Shown here: positions 60,313-64,000 of the stretch, piece by piece | How the letters are laid out: each line of letters starts with the position of its first letter | Position numbering within the stretch: the first letter of the stretch is position 1 | NCBI GenBank assembly: GCA_030601745.1 | Contig: JAUWBI010000005.1 | Location: forward strand, 1-64,000 | Length of the DNA: 64,000 nt | Direction of reading: 5' to 3' | DNA from: Phycisphaerae bacterium | GTDB lineage: Bacteria; Planctomycetota; Phycisphaerae; Sedimentisphaerales; Anaerobacaceae | Notes under the pieces: generated by a model | Databases searched by the model: none | The model's input: the letters and a program-made list of their open reading frames with translations, nothing else | Told to the model about the DNA's origin: nothing | Program-made: the position numbers and the translations under genes

Positions 60313-62757
60313 ATGAATTGTCCTGAGCAAGAAGTTATAGAGCACTATATGTCGGGTGAGTTAACAGATGTGGAACTGACTGAATTCAAAACGCATTTAC
60401 AAGCGTGTCCTGCCTGTAAGGCCAAAGTGGCTGAAGCCGATACAAATGAAAGATTGCTTACCGAGCTGCGCACTTTCGGAAAACAAATCCCGCAGGCTTC
60501 AAAATATAGTAACACAGAAGTAGCAACTATAGACCGTGCACAATCGTTTTTGGGCGACAGGTATCGGGTAATCAGGAAGGTTGGCGAAGGTGCCGCCGGT
60601 CAGGTGTTTCAAGCTATTGACACTGTTCTGGAGCGGCTGGTGGCGATAAAGTTCCTTCGGCAGAAACCGAAGCACGACGCGAAGGTTCCCGACGTCTGTA
60701 AAAACAGGGAGGTTTTTACTCGGAAAAGTCCGGTTGATGGAGCCGACTCGGAAGCCTGGCGTGAAGCCCGGCTAATGAGTCAGCTTAATCATCCGAATAT
60801 TGCCCAGGTTTATGAAATCGGTGAGCTGGGCGCGCAAAGGTTTATCGTAATGGAATGGGTGGATGGGCTGCCGCTTACTGAGGCGTGGAAAGGATTACAG
60901 CTTCAGCAAAGATTACGCATCTATTTAAGCGTATTAGATGCAGTGGCTGCGGCACATCGCAGGAACATCATACACCGGGACATCAAGCCCTCGAATATTC
61001 TGGTTACTTCTGAACAGAAACCCAAGGTGCTGGACTTTGGTATTGCCCTTGAAACTTTGGAGCGTATTGAAGAAGGGGTGTATCGGGGCACACCTTCCTA
61101 CAGTGCGCCGGAACAGATTTCCCCACCTGTGAAAATTTACCCTGCAACCGACGTTTTCGCCCTGGGTGTTCTATTCTACGAACTCTTAACTGACACCTTG
61201 CCTTTTCCGCAAACTGATGCCAAAGAACTTTTCCAGGCGATACGCAGCGAGTACCCGGAGCTGCCGAGTGCAATACAGGAGAAGATACCTATCCCATTGC
61301 AGAACATCTGCCTGAAGGCCTTGGAAAAGGAACCCCAGAAGCGATACCCCAACGCCCAGAGTCTATCCGACGAAATTCATCGTTATCTTGGTGGTGAAAA
61401 AATCTGGTCAAGGCCCTCCTTTCTGACAGACAAAGTCCACCAGGAAGTCTTTTATCATCGGCAAAAACTCAAGGTCTGGCACGATAATGAACTCCTCACG
61501 GAAAAGGAGTTCGACAAGTTGGAAGGCATCTACGAGCGTATGATATCTCCGCCTGATCTGTCAATCATTGAGGCCAGGAAACTGTCGCTTTCGCAGGTTT
61601 GTTTATATCTTGGTGGCTGGGTCGTTGTATTGGGCAGTTTTGTGCTCTTTTACAAAAATTGGGAACAGATTCCGAGAGGCTGGCGTCCTATGCCTGCAAT
61701 CGTAGCAACTGCAGTGATGGTCATATTCGGCATCGCAATGTGGTACAGGAATGAAAGCAGATTATCTGTTGGATTCTTAGCGACAGCAAACTTATTGATT
61801 CCTATCACGATCCTGCTGACATTGGCACAGTGGGAAATACTGTCCCCTGCCTACTACCCATGGGGTGAAGAATCAATAGCAGAAGGGCTGAGAAAGTCTA
61901 AGTCCTATCTGATAGTAGGCAATGTCCAATTGTTTACTTCATCATTATGTTGGTTTGTAGCTTCGCTCGTTTTTTTAAGGACCACACGGTCATCAATTTT
62001 TTTGGTCTTCAGTATAATCGCGTTTCTGGCCTGGTTAAGCACGTACTACATAATAAGTGGGATGGAGGACTGGACAACGGATATTGTTGCCGGCAGGTAT
62101 CTTTTTCCGCATATTGGCTTGTTAATATTGGGAGTGATCTTAGATCGTCATAGGTACGTCAAATATGCCTGGCCACTGTGCGTAGTTGGTTTGGCGGGGA
62201 TTGTTATTTGCCTGTCCATTATTGCCCGGTCAGATAAAACATTGTTTTTCTGGTTATGGCCCACTGAGAACATACCTGAATGGTATGGGAAGATTATTAT
62301 GACAATTATGGAGGGACAAAAGGATGCCGAGCTGCTGGGTTTTGTATGCAACGGTATCGTATACTTTTGTCTGGCGCATATTTGTAGATTACAGGCAACA
62401 AGACTTCAGCGAGGACTGGCACAAGTACTCAACTGGCTTGGTCCGATACATATTTTAGCTACCTTGAGAATGCTGGATGGAGTCGTGGAGTCTGAGACAC
62501 GTGAATTGATTTATCGCATACTCTTGCCCATTGCGTCATTGGGTTTTGTTTTCGGCAGCGTGGCGCGGCAAATGAAATCCTTCTTCTTTTCAGGATTGGC
62601 GGGTATCGCTGCTGCGGTGCATAAGTTCACTGTTGAGCATTTGGACAAATCCTTTGCCTGGCCGGTCTCGCTGATTATTACAGGTATAGTCTGGATGTTC
62701 GTTTCCTGGCTGGTACCCCGCTGGAAGGCCAACCAGGCCCTTAAACGCAAAGGATAG
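60313..62757 (+). CDS. Zinc-finger / Ser-Thr protein kinase / multi-transmembrane fusion
   Basis: 814 residues in three parts. The N-terminus (1-50) has an anti-sigma-type zinc finger, HLQACPAC in HxxxCxxC form. A Hanks-type kinase follows (about 78-345): VGEGAAGQVFQ (Gly-loop), VAIKFLRQK (Lys), IIHRDIKPSNIL (catalytic loop), KVLDFGIA and GTPSYSAPEQ. The C-terminal 380 residues hold about ten transmembrane helices resembling DUF2157-type membrane proteins (LYLGGWVVVLGSFVLFYKNWEQIPRGWRPMPAIVATAVMVIF). There is no PASTA or other sensor domain. It directly follows the ECF sigma gene, so the zinc finger may hold or regulate that sigma factor while the kinase phosphorylates it. Confidence 0.88.
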   Translation: MNCPEQEVIEHYMSGELTDVELTEFKTHLQACPACKAKVAEADTNERLLTELRTFGKQIPQASKYSNTEVATIDRAQSFLGDRYRVIRKVGEGAAGQVFQAIDTVLERLVAIKFLRQKPKHDAKVPDVCKNREVFTRKSPVDGADSEAWREARLMSQLNHPNIAQVYEIGELGAQRFIVMEWVDGLPLTEAWKGLQLQQRLRIYLSVLDAVAAAHRRNIIHRDIKPSNILVTSEQKPKVLDFGIALETLERIEEGVYRGTPSYSAPEQISPPVKIYPATDVFALGVLFYELLTDTLPFPQTDAKELFQAIRSEYPELPSAIQEKIPIPLQNICLKALEKEPQKRYPNAQSLSDEIHRYLGGEKIWSRPSFLTDKVHQEVFYHRQKLKVWHDNELLTEKEFDKLEGIYERMISPPDLSIIEARKLSLSQVCLYLGGWVVVLGSFVLFYKNWEQIPRGWRPMPAIVATAVMVIFGIAMWYRNESRLSVGFLATANLLIPITILLTLAQWEILSPAYYPWGEESIAEGLRKSKSYLIVGNVQLFTSSLCWFVASLVFLRTTRSSIFLVFSIIAFLAWLSTYYIISGMEDWTTDIVAGRYLFPHIGLLILGVILDRHRYVKYAWPLCVVGLAGIVICLSIIARSDKTLFFWLWPTENIPEWYGKIIMTIMEGQKDAELLGFVCNGIVYFCLAHICRLQATRLQRGLAQVLNWLGPIHILATLRMLDGVVESETRELIYRILLPIASLGFVFGSVARQMKSFFFSGLAGIAAAVHKFTVEHLDKSFAWPVSLIITGIVWMFVSWLVPRWKANQALKRKG

Positions 62758-62987
62758 ATCAGGCAATCAGGCGAGCAGGGAATCAGGCTGCCTGATAACC
62801 TGATAACCCGGTATGGTGATAAGTCGGGATGTCCTGCGAACCCCGCCCATCCGATGGGCGGGGCGAACGCAAGCACATTTTTTTGTCAAAAAGCAAATTT
62901 TTTCCCGATTTTTCAGAAAGATTCTGTACCTCAAGAGCCAATATACTTTAGCTGTTTTATGATAACTGTCCTATTGGGAGCAAGATA
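62758..62987. repeat. Spacer with TATCAGG words and a REP family C hairpin
   Basis: ATCAGG-type words (62760-62810) form a degraded array with inverted copies (CCTGATAACCTGATAACC). CCCCGCCCAT/ATGGGCGGGG (62841-62863) is the second REP family C element. No gene. Confidence 0.65.
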
Positions 62988-63545
62988 ATGGGAAGCTGTG
63001 CTGAAGTCCGGCAAAATGCCGGAATGGAAAAATTTGATGTTGGTTCACATAACACCGACAGTCCCTCACATTCGACCTCAATTGACGTTCCGATAGTTCC
63101 GCTTTTCGACCGGCTCCTGTCCTTCGTCGAGGGGGTTGTGGAATATGCCTTCGGGATGCACATAGGTTTTGCGGTCGGCTGGCTACTTGGGTGGTACGGC
63201 GGTAATCTTTATGTCGAACATTTTGAGCCTGCGTATTTTTCTGGTTTGAATGAGCTCAGGCAATGGAGTCTGATGCCCTATGGCCTTGCAAAAACCGGGG
63301 CGATTATCGGAGCGGTTGCAGGTGCAATCACAATAGCGGTTTTAACCAGGAAATTGCTAATAACAAGAATAGTATCTTTATATAAGGAAGAGGTCATAAA
63401 GCCGAAGGATATTGCGCGAGTCATCGGCAAGAGTGAAAGGCAGATTCAGAGGGTAATAAACAAACTCGCAAAAAAAGGAGAAATAGTCTGCCAGAAAACA
63501 CATTTTTCAGAAAGAATCTGCGTTTGTAAGGCCAATACTTATTAG
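62988..63545 (+). CDS. Membrane protein with C-terminal winged-helix domain
   Basis: 185 residues with GGGAG before the ATG. The N-terminal 35 residues are polar, then two transmembrane helices (about 58-75 and 99-121, YGLAKTGAIIGAVAGAITIAVLT), then a cytosolic tail with a helix-turn-helix or winged-helix signature (KPKDIARVIGKSERQIQRVINKLAKKGEIVCQKTHFSE). A membrane-tethered DNA-binding protein is plausible. I do not recognise a named family. It sits between the kinase and a lipoprotein gene. Confidence 0.7.
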   Translation: MGSCAEVRQNAGMEKFDVGSHNTDSPSHSTSIDVPIVPLFDRLLSFVEGVVEYAFGMHIGFAVGWLLGWYGGNLYVEHFEPAYFSGLNELRQWSLMPYGLAKTGAIIGAVAGAITIAVLTRKLLITRIVSLYKEEVIKPKDIARVIGKSERQIQRVINKLAKKGEIVCQKTHFSERICVCKANTY

Positions 63546-63599
63546 AGCTTGTTGCTTTAATCATTATCAAAAACGTAAGAATCAGAAAGGGGAATCAAG

Positions 63600-64000
63600 A
63601 TGAGAGCGAAAAAAGCTGCTTTTTATTTGCTGGCTGTAATGTTGGGTGGTTGTGTTCTTTCTTCACTCCATCCGCTTTATACGGATGAAGAACTAATCTT
63701 TGAAGAAAAACTGATAGGAAAATGGTCGGACGAAAATAATCTATGGGAATTTCGAGAGGGAGAACCAAACACTTATCAAATGAGAATATTCGACGGGAAA
63801 GAAGGACGATTCGTGGCACATCTGGTCAAGCTCGAAGATATGCTCTTTCTTGATATATTCCCAGATGAACCGTGTTTAGAGCAAGATAGCGATTTTTATA
63901 AGTGGCATATCCTGCCGACACATACATTTATGAAAGTCGACCAGATAGAGCCGAAATTACAATTGCGAATGATGAATTACGAAAAAGTTTCCGAAATCCT
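63600..64000 (+). CDS. Lipoprotein, N-terminal part (runs off the window)
   Basis: At least 133 residues open to the window edge. AAAGGGG lies upstream of the ATG at 63600. A lipobox LGGC (about 15-18) follows a short hydrophobic signal. The mature part starts SSLHPLYTDEELIFEEKLIGKWSDENNLWEF, then has beta-rich words (TYQMRIFDGKEGRFVAHLVKLEDMLFLDIF). Such ~LHPLYT-beginning lipoproteins recur in planctomycete genomes without known function, as far as I recall; the assignment is by signal only. Confidence 0.75.
   Translation, partial: MRAKKAAFYLLAVMLGGCVLSSLHPLYTDEELIFEEKLIGKWSDENNLWEFREGEPNTYQMRIFDGKEGRFVAHLVKLEDMLFLDIFPDEPCLEQDSDFYKWHILPTHTFMKVDQIEPKLQLRMMNYEKVSEI

Overview
The window looks like a piece of a Planctomycetota chromosome, most likely Phycisphaerae / Sedimentisphaerales-like and anaerobic. 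This rests on an oversized SecA with a SEC-C tail, a DUF5703 sugar-active protein, a TIGR03960 radical SAM protein, a six-gene Rnf complex, a B12-dependent ribonucleotide reductase, an LptE/BamD-like pair (a diderm envelope), and intergenic DNA packed with short dispersed repeats. No rRNA or tRNA gene was found, so the placement is inference.

Layout. 0-5.4 kb (minus strand): the start of an unidentified gene behind a ribosome-site hairpin, a membrane/TPR protein, S-adenosylhomocysteine hydrolase (ahcY) and a secreted choice-of-anchor I beta-propeller. 6-11.8 kb (minus): a three-gene PilM/N/O-like operon with shared Tyr/Glu-rich segments. 11.9-13.3 kb: mtaB. 13.3-14.5 kb: repeat-rich spacer. 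14.5-16.2 kb: an XRE-ImmA/IrrE regulator-protease and an unknown partner. 17-23.9 kb: bamD-like, lptE, ftsH, dsbD, nth, LOG-type nucleosidase (plus). 23.9-30 kb: TIGR03960 radical SAM (minus), apbE, two small unknowns and a C-terminally short nrdJ. 30.1-42 kb (minus): secA, efp, rnr, DUF5703 protein, GH43-like protein, rpsT, TPR protein. 42.2-44.2 kb: glyA and a Nudix-like gene. 44.2-45.3 kb: repeat array and a predicted 60-nt small RNA. 45.35-50 kb (minus): a tightly packed four-gene AAA ATPase / HerA-like ATPase cassette with two unknown proteins, under its own good promoter; this is the best candidate for an undescribed system. 50.3-53.2 kb: Gfo/Idh oxidoreductase, M48 lipoprotein protease and small membrane proteins. 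53.6-59.5 kb: rnfCDGEAB. 59.7-62.8 kb: ECF-like sigma factor plus a zinc-finger/Ser-Thr kinase/multi-TM fusion. The window ends with a membrane-anchored HTH protein and a truncated lipoprotein.

How it fits together. rnfCDGEAB encodes a ferredoxin:NAD+ oxidoreductase, and the apbE gene 27 kb away can supply the covalent FMN on RnfG/RnfD. BamD, LptE, FtsH and DsbD form an envelope-biogenesis/quality-control cluster; SecA, EF-P and RNase R form a translation/export cluster. The DUF5703 and GH43-like secreted proteins point to polysaccharide degradation.

The spacers are the most unusual part. At least twelve hold 7-bp-phased arrays whose unit drifts from copy to copy while the phase is kept. Several REP-like palindrome families are dispersed between genes, and some lie in frame inside coding sequences (apbE, mtaB, a Gfo/Idh gene, the rnr 3' end). 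Two spacers, 31 kb apart, are diverged copies of one 0.55-0.7 kb repeat.
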